Source: Enterococcus sp. DIV2402
Lineage (GTDB): Bacteria; Bacillota; Bacilli; Lactobacillales; Enterococcaceae
Direction: 5' to 3'
Length of the DNA: 64,000 nt
Assembly: GCF_017426705.2 (NCBI RefSeq)
Contig: NZ_CP147251.1
Location: 434,001-498,000 of the forward strand
A program made the translations under genes and the position numbers. Numbering within the stretch: the stretch's first letter is position 1; each line of letters opens with the position of its first letter. The notes below the pieces were generated by a model. That model was given only the letters and a program-made list of their open reading frames with translations. It was not told the origin of the DNA and ran no database searches. Positions 1 to 8,182 of this stretch are shown here, piece by piece.

Positions 1-186
1 GCTAAAGCTGCCGGTTCAACCTTTAATGGTGTCTTATGTGGTCGGGCAACTTGGGCAGATGGCGTAGAAGTTTTCATTCGAGATGGAGAAGAAGCCGCGA
101 TTAACTGGCTACGTACTCAAGGGAAACAAAATGTGGATGAATTGAATGCCGTCTTAGCTGAAACAGCAACCCCTGTTAAATACTAA
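1..186 (+). CDS. lacD: Tagatose 1,6-diphosphate aldolase, C-terminal end (partial)
   Basis: The window opens inside a reading frame that stops with TAA at 184-186. The 61 visible residues contain [11 protein letters not shown] followed by an acidic helix and a WLRTQGKQN segment, which I recognise as the C-terminus of the LacD class of tagatose 1,6-bisphosphate aldolases (tagatose bisphosphate to glyceraldehyde-3-phosphate plus dihydroxyacetone phosphate, the galactose/tagatose 6-phosphate route). The start and catalytic lysine lie upstream of the window. A terminator follows at once, so it is the last gene of its transcript. Confidence 0.8.
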   Translation, partial: AKAAGSTFNGVLCGRATWADGVEVFIRDGEEAAINWLRTQGKQNVDELNAVLAETATPVKY

Positions 187-193
187 AAAAGGA

Positions 194-225
194 AAACTAT
201 CAATCGTATGGTTGATAGTTTTTTT
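194..225 (+). terminator. Rho-independent terminator after lacD
   Basis: A 9-10 bp stem (AACTATCAA pairing with TTGATAGTT) with an 8-nt loop runs directly into a T-tract, 8 bases after the lacD stop codon. Confidence 0.85.
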
Positions 226-242
226 CGTAAATATCGTCTGAT

Positions 243-293
243 AAGTTCGTGTTTTTTTAAAAAAAATCATTTTTATAATATAAATGTTCGTAT
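243..293 (+). promoter_or_regulatory. Two PurBox-like elements upstream of purA
   Basis: AAGTTCGTGT (243-252) and AAATGTTCGTAT (282-293) are reverse complements of ACGAACTT and ATACGAACATTT, which match the CGAAC core of the Firmicute PurR box. The two TTCG cores are 41 bp apart and lie upstream of the purA -35. A purR gene at 55.4 kb carries the same CGAACATT motif at its own promoter. The match is to the core only, so binding is inferred. Confidence 0.55.
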
Positions 294-338
294 TTTTCTT
301 TTTTTAATAATTAAAAGTATGTGAATATTCGATTTTTA

Positions 339-367
339 TTGAAATTACTTTCAAAACTTGTTACAAT
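339..367 (+). promoter_or_regulatory. purA promoter (sigma-A type)
   Basis: TTGAAA (339-344), a 17-bp spacer and TACAAT (362-367) form a near-consensus housekeeping promoter, 38 bp ahead of the purA start codon. Confidence 0.75.
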
Positions 368-405
368 AATTTAGGAATGCACTAAATAAAGAAAGAGGTA
401 TTCAT

Positions 406-1698
406 ATGTCATCAGTGGTAGTTGTAGGTACGCAATGGGGCGATGAAGGAAAAGGGAAGATCACCGATTTCCTAAGTGAAAATGCAGAAGTCATCGCTCG
501 TTATCAAGGTGGAGATAATGCAGGTCACACAATCAAATTCGATGGTGTCACATACAAATTGCACTTAATCCCATCTGGAATTTTCTATAAAGAAAAAATT
601 AGCGTGATCGGAAATGGTGTTGTAGTCAACCCGAAATCTCTAGTAAAAGAATTAGCTTATTTAAAAGATCATGAAGTTAGCACAGAAAATCTACGTATCT
701 CAGATCGTGCACATGTCATCTTGCCTTACCATATCAAATTGGATCAATTGCAAGAAGATGCAAAAGGCGATAACAAGATTGGAACAACAATTAAAGGTAT
801 CGGACCAGCTTACATGGATAAAGCTGCTCGTGTCGGTATCCGTGTGGCTGATTTGTTAGATAAAGAAATTTTTGAAGAACGTTTACGTATTAATTTAGAA
901 GAAAAAAATCGTCAATTCGTTAAAATGTTTGATTCAGAACCAATTGAATTTGATGATATTTTTGAAGAATATTATGAATATGGACAACAAATTAAACAAT
1001 ATGTAACTGACACTTCGGTTATTTTAAATGATGCATTGGATGAAGGCAAACGTGTTTTATTCGAAGGTGCTCAAGGTGTTATGTTAGATATTGACCAAGG
1101 AACATACCCATTTGTTACATCTTCCAACCCAGTTGCCGGTGGTGTAACTATCGGTAGTGGTGTAGGTCCTTCTAAAATTGATAAAGTGGTTGGTGTTTGT
1201 AAAGCATACACTTCTCGTGTAGGTGATGGTCCATTTCCAACTGAATTGTTTGATGAAGTCGGCGAAACGATTCGTAAAGTTGGTCGTGAATATGGAACAA
1301 CAACTGGTCGTCCACGCCGTGTAGGTTGGTTTGACTCAGTCGTGATGCGTCACTCTCGTCGCGTATCAGGAATTACCAACTTATCATTAAACTCAATTGA
1401 CGTATTGAGTGGTTTAGAAACAGTGAAAATTTGTACGGCTTATGAATTAGATGGTGAATTAATTTATCATTATCCAGCAAGCTTAAAAGAATTAAATCGT
1501 TGTAAACCAGTATACGAAGAATTACCAGGTTGGTCAGAAGATATTACTGGCTGTAAATCATTAGCTGAATTACCAGAAAATGCGCGTAACTATGTTCGTC
1601 GTATTTCTGAATTAGTTGGTGTACGTATCTCTACGTTCTCAGTAGGTCCAGATCGTAACCAAACGAACATTTTAGAAAGTGTTTGGTCTCAAATTTAA
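406..1698 (+). CDS. purA: Adenylosuccinate synthetase
   Basis: PurA (430 aa) joins IMP and aspartate using GTP to give adenylosuccinate, the first committed step to AMP, in the cytosol as a homodimer. The N-terminus shows the GTP-binding loop GDEGKGK (residues 12-18) with the catalytic Asp13, and His41 in NAGHT. Other family blocks are GGVTIGSG and [12 protein letters not shown]. Length matches the family (about 428-432 aa). The ATG is preceded by GAAAGAGG. It is a single-gene transcript between its own promoter and a strong terminator. PurBox-like sites upstream suggest repression by PurR when purines are plentiful. Nothing looks unusual. Confidence 0.98.
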   Translation: MSSVVVVGTQWGDEGKGKITDFLSENAEVIARYQGGDNAGHTIKFDGVTYKLHLIPSGIFYKEKISVIGNGVVVNPKSLVKELAYLKDHEVSTENLRISDRAHVILPYHIKLDQLQEDAKGDNKIGTTIKGIGPAYMDKAARVGIRVADLLDKEIFEERLRINLEEKNRQFVKMFDSEPIEFDDIFEEYYEYGQQIKQYVTDTSVILNDALDEGKRVLFEGAQGVMLDIDQGTYPFVTSSNPVAGGVTIGSGVGPSKIDKVVGVCKAYTSRVGDGPFPTELFDEVGETIRKVGREYGTTTGRPRRVGWFDSVVMRHSRRVSGITNLSLNSIDVLSGLETVKICTAYELDGELIYHYPASLKELNRCKPVYEELPGWSEDITGCKSLAELPENARNYVRRISELVGVRISTFSVGPDRNQTNILESVWSQI

Positions 1699-1704
1699 TT
1701 AATC

Positions 1705-1746
1705 AAAGATTCATCAGAAAACACATTTTCTGATGAATCTTTTTTC
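1705..1746 (+). terminator. Rho-independent terminator after purA
   Basis: AAAGATTCATCAGAAAA pairs perfectly with TTTTCTGATGAATCTTT around a 4-nt loop and continues into a T-tract. Confidence 0.95.
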
Positions 1747-1786
1747 TTTTGGTATAATAATAGTACTAGGTCAGGAGGGGAAAGAG

Positions 1787-2653
1787 ATGTTTCAAATTAT
1801 TACTGATGCGTGTTGTGATTTACCCGCAGAAATCCTCGATCAGGCAGATGTTGCGTATATTCCAATGATTTTAACACTCGATGGAAAAGAGTACGTCGAT
1901 GATTTAGGTCAAACATTTGATTATGATGGATTTTTAAAAAGTTTACAAGAAAATAAACAACCAACCACCTCACAAATCAACATTGGACGTTATATGGAAT
2001 ATTTTCGTCCGCATGTGGAAAATAATGTCCCTATTTTATATATCGGTTTTTCTTCAGGTCTCAGTGGTTCCTACAGTAGTGCCTTACAAGCTGTAGAGTT
2101 ATTGAAAGAAGAATATCCGCAAGCACTTATTTATTGTGTTGACACGAAAGCTGCTAGCTTAGGTGAAGGGATGCTAGTGATGGAAGCAGCGCGCTTACAA
2201 AAAGCAGGAAAATCATTAGAAGAAATTGTTGAGTGGTTAGAAACATATAAAATGAATTTGCGTTCTTGGGTGATGGTGAACGATTTAAAACATCTTGAAA
2301 AAGGTGGGCGTATTTCGAAAGCCGCAGCTACAATCGGAGGCTTATTGCATGTTAAACCGATTATCACAGTAGACACAGAAGGTAAGTTACAAAATGTTGA
2401 TAAAATCCGTGGGCGCAATAAAGCCATTCAGAAAATAATTGCGGAGACTGCTCACGATTTGGATTTGACGATTGTGAATCAACTATATTTTGCGCATAGC
2501 GGTGATCAAGAAACTGCGCAGCAAATATTTAAAGAATTAAAAGCAAAGTATCCGCATGTGCCGATTACACGATATTCGCTTGGTCCAACCATTGCTAGTC
2601 ATACTGGATACGGTTGTTTTGCATTGTTTTCGATGGGCAAAAATTCAAGATAA
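1787..2653 (+). CDS. DegV family fatty-acid-binding protein (FakB-like)
   Basis: This 288-aa protein belongs to the DegV/EDD family, which binds a single fatty acid and presents it to the kinase FakA for phosphorylation before entry into phospholipid. Seen here are the N-terminal ITDACCDLP block, QPTTSQIN (residues about 61-68), SSGLSGSYSSA (the acyl-carboxylate loop) and a C-terminal GPTIASHTGYGC. The ATG at 1787 is chosen over an upstream in-frame ATG because it follows AGGAGGGG at proper spacing; the upstream one lies in the purA terminator. An extended -10 (TGGTATAAT, 1750-1758) gives it its own promoter. The lipid it prefers cannot be read from the sequence. Confidence 0.9.
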   Translation: MFQIITDACCDLPAEILDQADVAYIPMILTLDGKEYVDDLGQTFDYDGFLKSLQENKQPTTSQINIGRYMEYFRPHVENNVPILYIGFSSGLSGSYSSALQAVELLKEEYPQALIYCVDTKAASLGEGMLVMEAARLQKAGKSLEEIVEWLETYKMNLRSWVMVNDLKHLEKGGRISKAAATIGGLLHVKPIITVDTEGKLQNVDKIRGRNKAIQKIIAETAHDLDLTIVNQLYFAHSGDQETAQQIFKELKAKYPHVPITRYSLGPTIASHTGYGCFALFSMGKNSR

Positions 2654-2752
2654 TGGATTATCGTTCATTTGTTATGATTCATAACACTTGCTATTTACTT
2701 TGATAGTAATAATATGACTGTATATGTTTTTAAGTTAAAAGGAGCTAACAAA

Positions 2753-3553
2753 ATGGATGTGTTAATGATAATACAAAAAAATTATTTGAATTTTTCCAAA
2801 CAAGAACGAAAAATTGCTGATTATATTTTACGTTTTAGCCATCAAATAAAAAATATGAATATTGCAGAGTTAGCGAAAAACACGGGCACTTCTAATGCTT
2901 CAGTCACTAGATTTGTTAAAAAAATTGATTGTAAAAGTTATGCGGACATGAAATTTCATATCAATGCACAAAATGAAACGCAAGAAATTTATGAATCACA
3001 TGGAATTGTTGATGAAGTATTTGTTTATTATCAAAATGTTATTAAAAATACGCAACGTTTAATTGATACGGATCAAATTGAAGAGTTGGTAGAGTTGCTG
3101 AATCAAGCGAAAAGAATTATTGTCATTGGCGCCAGTAATTCAGGCGTAACCGCAGATATTTTTCGAGTTCGTTTGATGCGAATGGGTTTATATGCTATTA
3201 GTTATACGGATCCTTTATGGATGTTGATGCATGCAAGCATTGCAGAAGAAGGAGATTTATACATTGCTATTTCTAATTCAGGAACGACCGAATCAATTTT
3301 AGAAACGGTTGAAATAGCTAAAGCACAAGGCGCTATCGTCGTTTCGATTACTAGCTATTCGGAAAATCCCATTGCAGAATTAAGTGATTTAGTTTTTCAT
3401 GTATACAATACAAGATTTATTGATAATGAAAAATTTACTAATTCTCAATTCTCAAATATTTATTTAATTGATGTTATTACCACTTATTTACTTAAAAATG
3501 CTGAGTTTAGAGAAAAGATGTTTAAAACGAGGGAATCAATTGGAGATATTTAA
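2753..3553 (+). CDS. MurR/RpiR family transcriptional regulator
   Basis: This 266-aa protein has an N-terminal RpiR helix-turn-helix (about residues 1-75, with NFSKQERKIADYIL and TSNASVTRFVKKI) and a C-terminal SIS sugar-phosphate-binding domain (about 105-240, with VIGASNSG and AISNSGTTESI). Family members sense phosphosugars and control nearby sugar operons. The ATG at 2753 is used because AAAAGGAG sits 8 bases upstream. It lies just before, and in the same direction as, the tyrosine phosphatase/PTS operon, with a terminator between, so it is the likely regulator of that operon. Repeated TGAAAATAATT half-sites in the gap are its candidate operators. The effector sugar phosphate is unknown. 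Confidence 0.9.
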   Translation: MDVLMIIQKNYLNFSKQERKIADYILRFSHQIKNMNIAELAKNTGTSNASVTRFVKKIDCKSYADMKFHINAQNETQEIYESHGIVDEVFVYYQNVIKNTQRLIDTDQIEELVELLNQAKRIIVIGASNSGVTADIFRVRLMRMGLYAISYTDPLWMLMHASIAEEGDLYIAISNSGTTESILETVEIAKAQGAIVVSITSYSENPIAELSDLVFHVYNTRFIDNEKFTNSQFSNIYLIDVITTYLLKNAEFREKMFKTRESIGDI

Positions 3554-3568
3554 AAAAAAATAAAAAAA

Positions 3569-3606
3569 GGCTGAAAATAAAGAAAATTATTTTCAGTCTT
3601 TTTTTT
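3569..3606 (+). terminator. Terminator after the rpiR-type gene
   Basis: CTGAAAATAA (3571-3580) pairs with TTATTTTCAG (3587-3596) over a 6-nt loop and is followed by a run of T. The stem contains the same TGAAAATAA word that recurs as possible operator half-sites downstream. Confidence 0.85.
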
Positions 3607-3665
3607 GTGTGAAAATAAGCAGAAACTAATTTTTAAATTATTTTCTAAAGAAAAGGCAATAAATT

Positions 3666-3719
3666 TGAAAATTATTACCGATATTTTATATTGCAATAAT
3701 TATTTTCAGAATGTATGAT
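3666..3719 (+). promoter_or_regulatory. PTS operon promoter with inverted-repeat operator candidate
   Basis: A promoter TTGCAA (3691-3696), 17-bp spacer, TATGAT (3714-3719) precedes the operon. Between these boxes lies AATAATTATTTTCA (3695-3708), whose reverse complement nearly repeats TGAAAATTATT at 3666-3676 (10 of 11 match). Such paired half-sites over the -35 to -10 region fit a repressor/activator site, probably for the adjacent RpiR protein. The assignment is inference. Confidence 0.5.
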
Positions 3720-3763
3720 GTCCTTAGAAAGGAAAATAAAGGTAATTAAGAAAGGGGTATTTT

Positions 3764-4849
3764 GTGAGCGTTTACGTACAACCATATACAATTCCGAATG
3801 TCACTATAAAACGTGAGGAAGAGCAATTATTTATTTCAATGGACAATGCCAAGGAGAACACTTATCAATTATTTTCAGGAAATCGTCCACATTTAGAAGC
3901 TATCAATAAAAAAATTGGAGAAAGTAAAAACAGTATGTTTCGTGTGACGCTTCCTGTCGATGAAGGGCCATACTACTTTGTTATTAAAGGAGAAGATTTT
4001 GAAACAAACATCTTTTCAGAAAGAGTTATTCAATTAAAGCAAGCGATTAATTTTCGTGATTTAGGAGGCTATCAAACAACAGATGGTCGCGTGACTCGTT
4101 GGGGATTATTGTTCAGAGGCGATCAGTTATCTAAGTTAGATGAAACTGACAGACGATTATTAGAAAAAATGAATTTGAAAACAATTGTTGATTATCGTTC
4201 CGAACACGAAAGAACTGTTAATCCGAATAAACAAATTGCGACCGTTATTCAAACTGTTCATTGTGATCCTCAATCAAGTTTTTCGGAAGCGGCAGCCAAT
4301 GCGGTTGATCTGAATGAAGAAAATGTTAAACTTGTCCGCCAATTAGAAGAGGGAAAAATAGAATCAAAATACATTAACGGTAAAGGTGAAAATGTTATCG
4401 AGGACTATCAATTTTTAATTACTTCTGAACCAGCTAAAGAAGCATATAAGAAATTTTTACAGACATGTGCCGACGTAGCAAATGCACCTTTAGTTCATCA
4501 TTGTCGTGGAGGAAAAGATCGAACTGGTTTAGGATCAATGTTTTTACTTTTATTACTAGGTGTCAAAGAAGAAGAAATTGTGAATGATTATATTTTAACT
4601 GGGATTATTCGTAAAGATAGAAACCAATTAAAATATGAACTTTATCAAGAACTGACAAAAAATGAAGACTATCTTGCGTATTTAATGGCAATGATTGAAA
4701 CCAGAGAAGAATTTATTCGAGCAAGTATTGAGCGTATCAAAGAGTTATATCCAACAACAACGGATTATTTCATTCAGCATTTTGGTTTGACACAAGAACA
4801 AATTGATACAATGCGAGAGTTTTATTTAGAGGAGGGAATGAACAAATGA
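3764..4849 (+). CDS. Tyrosine/serine protein phosphatase (Y_phosphatase3 family)
   Basis: This 361-aa protein has an N-terminal beta-rich part (1-90) and a phosphatase domain starting at INFRDLGGYQTTDGR, a signature of the bacterial Y_phosphatase3 group. The catalytic P-loop is HCRGGKDRTG with Cys247 as nucleophile and Arg253 as phosphate-binding residue. Relatives act on phosphotyrosine, phosphoserine or phosphoinositides. It starts at GTG behind AAGAAAGGGG and its stop overlaps the IIA gene by 4 bases, so it is translationally coupled to the PTS genes. Placement at the head of a PTS operon suggests a job on a phosphorylated sugar or on regulation of the transporter, but the substrate is unknown. 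Confidence 0.85.
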   Translation: MSVYVQPYTIPNVTIKREEEQLFISMDNAKENTYQLFSGNRPHLEAINKKIGESKNSMFRVTLPVDEGPYYFVIKGEDFETNIFSERVIQLKQAINFRDLGGYQTTDGRVTRWGLLFRGDQLSKLDETDRRLLEKMNLKTIVDYRSEHERTVNPNKQIATVIQTVHCDPQSSFSEAAANAVDLNEENVKLVRQLEEGKIESKYINGKGENVIEDYQFLITSEPAKEAYKKFLQTCADVANAPLVHHCRGGKDRTGLGSMFLLLLLGVKEEEIVNDYILTGIIRKDRNQLKYELYQELTKNEDYLAYLMAMIETREEFIRASIERIKELYPTTTDYFIQHFGLTQEQIDTMREFYLEEGMNK

Positions 4850-5280
4850 CACAAGTCGCTGTAGTTGTAGCTAGCCATGGGGAATTTGCTAAATATGCTT
4901 TAAAAAGTGCCGAAATGATCGTCGGCACTCAAGAAAATTGTGGGGTTGTAACTGTTGGGATGGACGATACTTTACAAGATGCTATTCAAGAGATGCAGAA
5001 TGAATTAAATCACTTAGATAGAAGTCAAGGAACAGTTATTTTAGTAGACATTTTAGGAGGAACGCCTTCTAATGTTAGTGGTCGTTTTGTTTTAACAGAT
5101 GAAAGCGTTTTAGTTTTAAGTGGGTTGAATTTACCTTTGTTATTAGATTTATTAACCAATCGGGAGCGAAGCTTAGTAGAGATTGCGACTTCTTTAGAAA
5201 ATTCATATCATGCAGGTTTTAATAATGTAACGGAGCTATTTAAAAAAGGAGAAGATGAAGATGAGTGTGAAATTTTGTAG
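4846..5280 (+). CDS. PTS mannose/fructose/sorbose family IIA component
   Basis: This 144-aa cytosolic phosphocarrier accepts phosphate from HPr and hands it to IIB. The start VAVVVASHGEFA contains the active-site His11, and GGTPSN lies in the middle, as in EIIA-Man. It is a stand-alone domain rather than an IIAB fusion. ATG overlaps the previous stop (ATGA), and its own 3' end overlaps the IIB start region by 20 bases, showing a tightly coupled operon. Substrate of the permease is not deducible; an RpiR regulator nearby suggests an amino or phosphosugar-related compound. Confidence 0.93.
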   Translation: MTQVAVVVASHGEFAKYALKSAEMIVGTQENCGVVTVGMDDTLQDAIQEMQNELNHLDRSQGTVILVDILGGTPSNVSGRFVLTDESVLVLSGLNLPLLLDLLTNRERSLVEIATSLENSYHAGFNNVTELFKKGEDEDECEIL

Positions 5281-5731
5281 AATTGATGATCGTTTGATTC
5301 ATGGTCAAGTTGTAACAACCTGGGTAAATGTTCACCAAATTGAGCAAGTGATTATCGTAAATGAAACAGTCGCCAACGATAAAATTCAAGCAAATGTATT
5401 AAAAATGAGTGCACCACCAACCATTAAATTGCATATCTTTCCACCAGAAAAATTTTTAAATATCATTCAAAAAAACCCAATTAGTCGTAATACCATGCTT
5501 TTATTTGCGTCACCATTTGACGTTGAAACTTTGGTAAACGCTGGTTATGAGATTCCCAAATTAAATGTTGGGGGCATGAGAGGCAATGCGGAAAGAGCGA
5601 AGTTGACCAAAGCTGTTTCATTGACGCCAACAGAAAGAGAATCTTTTGAACGAATGTTAGCTAAAGGTATGGATATTGAAATTCAGATGGTACCAAGTGA
5701 AAGTATTATCAAAATGAAAGAGGTGCTGTAA
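5261..5731 (+). CDS. PTS mannose/fructose/sorbose family IIB component
   Basis: This 156-aa protein carries RIDDRLIHGQV with the phosphorylated His14, the hallmark of mannose-family IIB. It transfers phosphate from IIA to the sugar bound by IIC/IID. The ATG at 5261 is preferred to the one at 5255 because the AAAAGGAG ribosome site (5244-5251) is 9 bases before it and only 3 before the other. The start lies inside the end of the IIA gene. The IIC gene follows after 2 bases. Confidence 0.93.
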   Translation: MSVKFCRIDDRLIHGQVVTTWVNVHQIEQVIIVNETVANDKIQANVLKMSAPPTIKLHIFPPEKFLNIIQKNPISRNTMLLFASPFDVETLVNAGYEIPKLNVGGMRGNAERAKLTKAVSLTPTERESFERMLAKGMDIEIQMVPSESIIKMKEVL

Positions 5732-5733
5732 AA

Positions 5734-6522
5734 ATGACAACGTTTATTATTACAGTTTTTGCTTTTTTCGTTGGGATTGACGATGTGAGTACAAAATTAT
5801 TTCGTCGACCACTTTTATTAGCGCCAATTATTGGCTTTATTTTGGGGGATGTTCAAGCTGGATTAGCGATTGGTGCTACATTAGAAATTATGTGGATGGG
5901 AATTGGAAATGTGGGCGCCTATATGGCACCAGATATTATCACTGGTACATTAATTAGTACCTCTTTAGCCATTATGAGTCGTGGAGATGGAAATTTAGAA
6001 ACTACAGTTGCTACTGCGGTAACTTTAGCTGTACCAACCGCTTTGTTAGCGCAACAATTATTGGTATTAATTGAAACAGTCAATGTCTCATTAAATGGTT
6101 GGGCACAGCGTTTAGCAGATAATGCTGATGTAAAAGGAACCAAATGGCTAATATATCCTCCAGCAATTTTGACAGGAGTTGCCAGAGCTTTACCAACATT
6201 TATTGCTTTACAATTTGGGGCAGGTGCAATTCAAAAAGTGATTGATTTATTACCGGAATTTATTATTAGTGGTTTAGGAACAGCAGGTAAGATTATTCCA
6301 GCTGTTGGTATTGCGCTATTAATGATGTCTATGATTAAAAAAGTAGAGATGTGGTTGTTTTTGATTTTAGGCTTTGTTTTGGCATCGTATATCAATCTAG
6401 ATGTTTTGCCAATTACGTTAATTGCACTCGTTATTGCTTATATTTATGATTTAGCCATTCAAAAACCACAAGTCGTTCAAGCTGTTTCATCCAATTTAGA
6501 GGAAGAGGAGTATGATTTATAA
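5734..6522 (+). CDS. PTS mannose/fructose/sorbose family IIC component
   Basis: This 262-aa integral membrane protein forms, with IID, the sugar channel. Family features include FVGIDDVSTKLFRRPLL near the N-terminus, GIGNVGAYMAPD, and several long hydrophobic stretches. Start ATG at 5734, two bases after the IIB stop; its TAA overlaps the IID ATG (TAATG). Length is typical for the family (about 250-270 aa). Confidence 0.93.
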   Translation: MTTFIITVFAFFVGIDDVSTKLFRRPLLLAPIIGFILGDVQAGLAIGATLEIMWMGIGNVGAYMAPDIITGTLISTSLAIMSRGDGNLETTVATAVTLAVPTALLAQQLLVLIETVNVSLNGWAQRLADNADVKGTKWLIYPPAILTGVARALPTFIALQFGAGAIQKVIDLLPEFIISGLGTAGKIIPAVGIALLMMSMIKKVEMWLFLILGFVLASYINLDVLPITLIALVIAYIYDLAIQKPQVVQAVSSNLEEEEYDL

Positions 6523-7346
6523 TGGAGCAAAAACTGACAAAAAAAGATCTTTGGGTAATGTTTATGCGTTTAAACACCATGCGTATTCCTTTAAATTATG
6601 AGACGCTTCAAGGTGTAGGTTTTATGCGAGCAATTGCGCCGGCTTTAGAGAAAATTTATCCTGATAAAGAAGAATTGCGAGAAGCAATGATTCGTCATAC
6701 TGTGTTCTATAATTCACATGTAAATGGCGATGCAGCTATTTTAGGTCTAACTGCAGCAATGGAAGAATCTACTGGCCCAGACGAAAAAGAAGGGATTAAT
6801 CCTTTAAAAACAGGGTTGATGGGTCCTTTAGCTGGACTAGGTGATAGCTTAGTGAAATTTACTTGGGTTCCGATTGTAGGAAGTATTGGTGCTTCATTTG
6901 CTTTGAGTGGGAGTATTATCGGACCTATTTTTATGTTTATCATGTATAATATCGTCAACATGGTAGGTCGTTATTACGCAGTTATCTATGGATATAAAAA
7001 AGGCATTCAATTTTTAAATGAAAATCAAGATAGTAACATTATTCAACGAATTTCATCTATGGCAAATGTTGTTGGTTTGATGGTGGTAGGGTCCTTAATT
7101 GCTTCTGTTATTAAGGTTGCGACCCCCCTTGAAATTTCAGTAGGTTCGAGTGTAACCGGTGAAGTTGGGGAGAACGTTATTGCTGTACAAGATATGCTAG
7201 ATAAAATTATGCCATCCGTTTTAAGTCTATTGGTTACATTTATTGTGTATCGTATTTTGAAAAAAACAAATGGAAAACATGCAGCTACGATTATTCTATG
7301 TATAATGGTCATTACTGTTTTCTTGAAATACTTCGGCATTTTATAA
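6522..7346 (+). CDS. PTS mannose/fructose/sorbose family IID component
   Basis: This 274-aa membrane protein completes the mannose-family permease. Recognisable are KKDLWVMFMRLNTMRIPLN at the start, the block HVNGDAAILGLTAAMEE, and GPLAGLGDSLVKFTWVP in the middle, followed by hydrophobic segments. It is the last gene of the five-gene phosphatase-IIA-IIB-IIC-IID operon, closed by a strong terminator. It contains no HPr or DUF956-type extra gene, so the operon is minimal apart from the phosphatase. Confidence 0.93.
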   Translation: MEQKLTKKDLWVMFMRLNTMRIPLNYETLQGVGFMRAIAPALEKIYPDKEELREAMIRHTVFYNSHVNGDAAILGLTAAMEESTGPDEKEGINPLKTGLMGPLAGLGDSLVKFTWVPIVGSIGASFALSGSIIGPIFMFIMYNIVNMVGRYYAVIYGYKKGIQFLNENQDSNIIQRISSMANVVGLMVVGSLIASVIKVATPLEISVGSSVTGEVGENVIAVQDMLDKIMPSVLSLLVTFIVYRILKKTNGKHAATIILCIMVITVFLKYFGIL

Positions 7347-7351
7347 CCAAA

Positions 7352-7397
7352 AAATCTGTTCTATTGCACTTTTCGAGTGTTTAGAACAGATTTTTTT
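7352..7397 (+). terminator. Terminator of the PTS operon
   Basis: AAATCTGTTCTA (7352-7363) pairs with TAGAACAGATTT (7382-7393), with an inner CACT/AGTG stem, then a T-tract. Confidence 0.92.
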
Positions 7398-7498
7398 GAT
7401 TATTTCTTACGATTTGTCTTTTCATCTGCTCTTTTTTGGTAAAAATGGTATGATAAAAAACAGTGAAAACTATACTAAGAAAAGATGGATGGGAAAAA

Positions 7499-8143
7499 AT
7501 GATTATTATTGATTTTATTTTACATGTGGATGAACACTTACTATATTTAGTACAACAATATGGTGCAGGAATTTATCCGTTATTATTTGCTATTTTATTC
7601 ATTGAAACTGGTTTGGTGGTCTTTCCATTTTTACCGGGCGATTCTTTGTTGTTTGCAGGAGGAGCTTTAGCTGCAATCAGTAATAGCTTGAGTTTACCTT
7701 TGATTTTGATAACTTGTATTGTAGCATCAATTTTAGGAAATACGATTAACTATAGTTTGGGTCGTCGCTTTGGAACACATGCCTTATATGAAGGAAAATT
7801 ATCACGTTTTATCAAAGCGGAAGAACTGCAAAAAGCGGAAGAATTCTTTAATGAGAAGGGAAAATATACCATTTTCATCGGTCGATTTTTACCATTTATT
7901 CGAACATTCGTACCATTTATTGCTGGTTCAACTAAGATGAATCGCAGTACGTTTATGTTTTATAATGTGATTAGTGGGTGTTGTTGGGTGTTATTAGCCA
8001 CATTGGCAGGATTTTTCTTAGGAAACATTCCTTTTATCAATGCGCATTTTTCAATGATTATGTTAGGAATTATTTTTGTTTCTTTACTACCTATGCTAAT
8101 TTCGATGGCAAAAGGTTGGCAAACTAGAAGACAAGCACAATAA
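7499..8143 (+). CDS. DedA family membrane protein
   Basis: This protein (214 aa from the ATG at 7499) has the DedA/SNARE-associated fold: FLPGDSLLFAGGALA near residues 50-65 and GRFLPFIRTFVPFIAGSTKM followed by hydrophobic helices. DedA proteins support membrane homeostasis, with some shown to flip undecaprenyl phosphate or phosphatidylethanolamine; which lipid this one handles is not known. An upstream in-frame GTG at 7463 exists, but it lies too close to the extended -10 TGGTATGAT (7446-7454). The chosen ATG has only a weak GATGGG ribosome site. Monocistronic. Confidence 0.88.
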   Translation: MIIIDFILHVDEHLLYLVQQYGAGIYPLLFAILFIETGLVVFPFLPGDSLLFAGGALAAISNSLSLPLILITCIVASILGNTINYSLGRRFGTHALYEGKLSRFIKAEELQKAEEFFNEKGKYTIFIGRFLPFIRTFVPFIAGSTKMNRSTFMFYNVISGCCWVLLATLAGFFLGNIPFINAHFSMIMLGIIFVSLLPMLISMAKGWQTRRQAQ

Positions 8144-8147
8144 AAAA

Positions 8148-8182
8148 GGTTAGTGAATATCGTATTCACTAACCCTTTTTTT
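8148..8182. terminator. Bidirectional terminator between convergent dedA and ABC-F genes
   Basis: GGTTAGTGAATA pairs with TATTCACTAACC around a short loop, with A-tract before and T-tract after, so it can end transcription from both sides. The minus-strand gene stops at 8181-8183. Confidence 0.9.

Noticed and set aside
2131..2427. 98-codon open frame on the minus strand inside the DegV gene
   Set aside because: It has no ribosome site and is fully antisense to a well-supported conserved gene; it reflects codon bias of the real gene.
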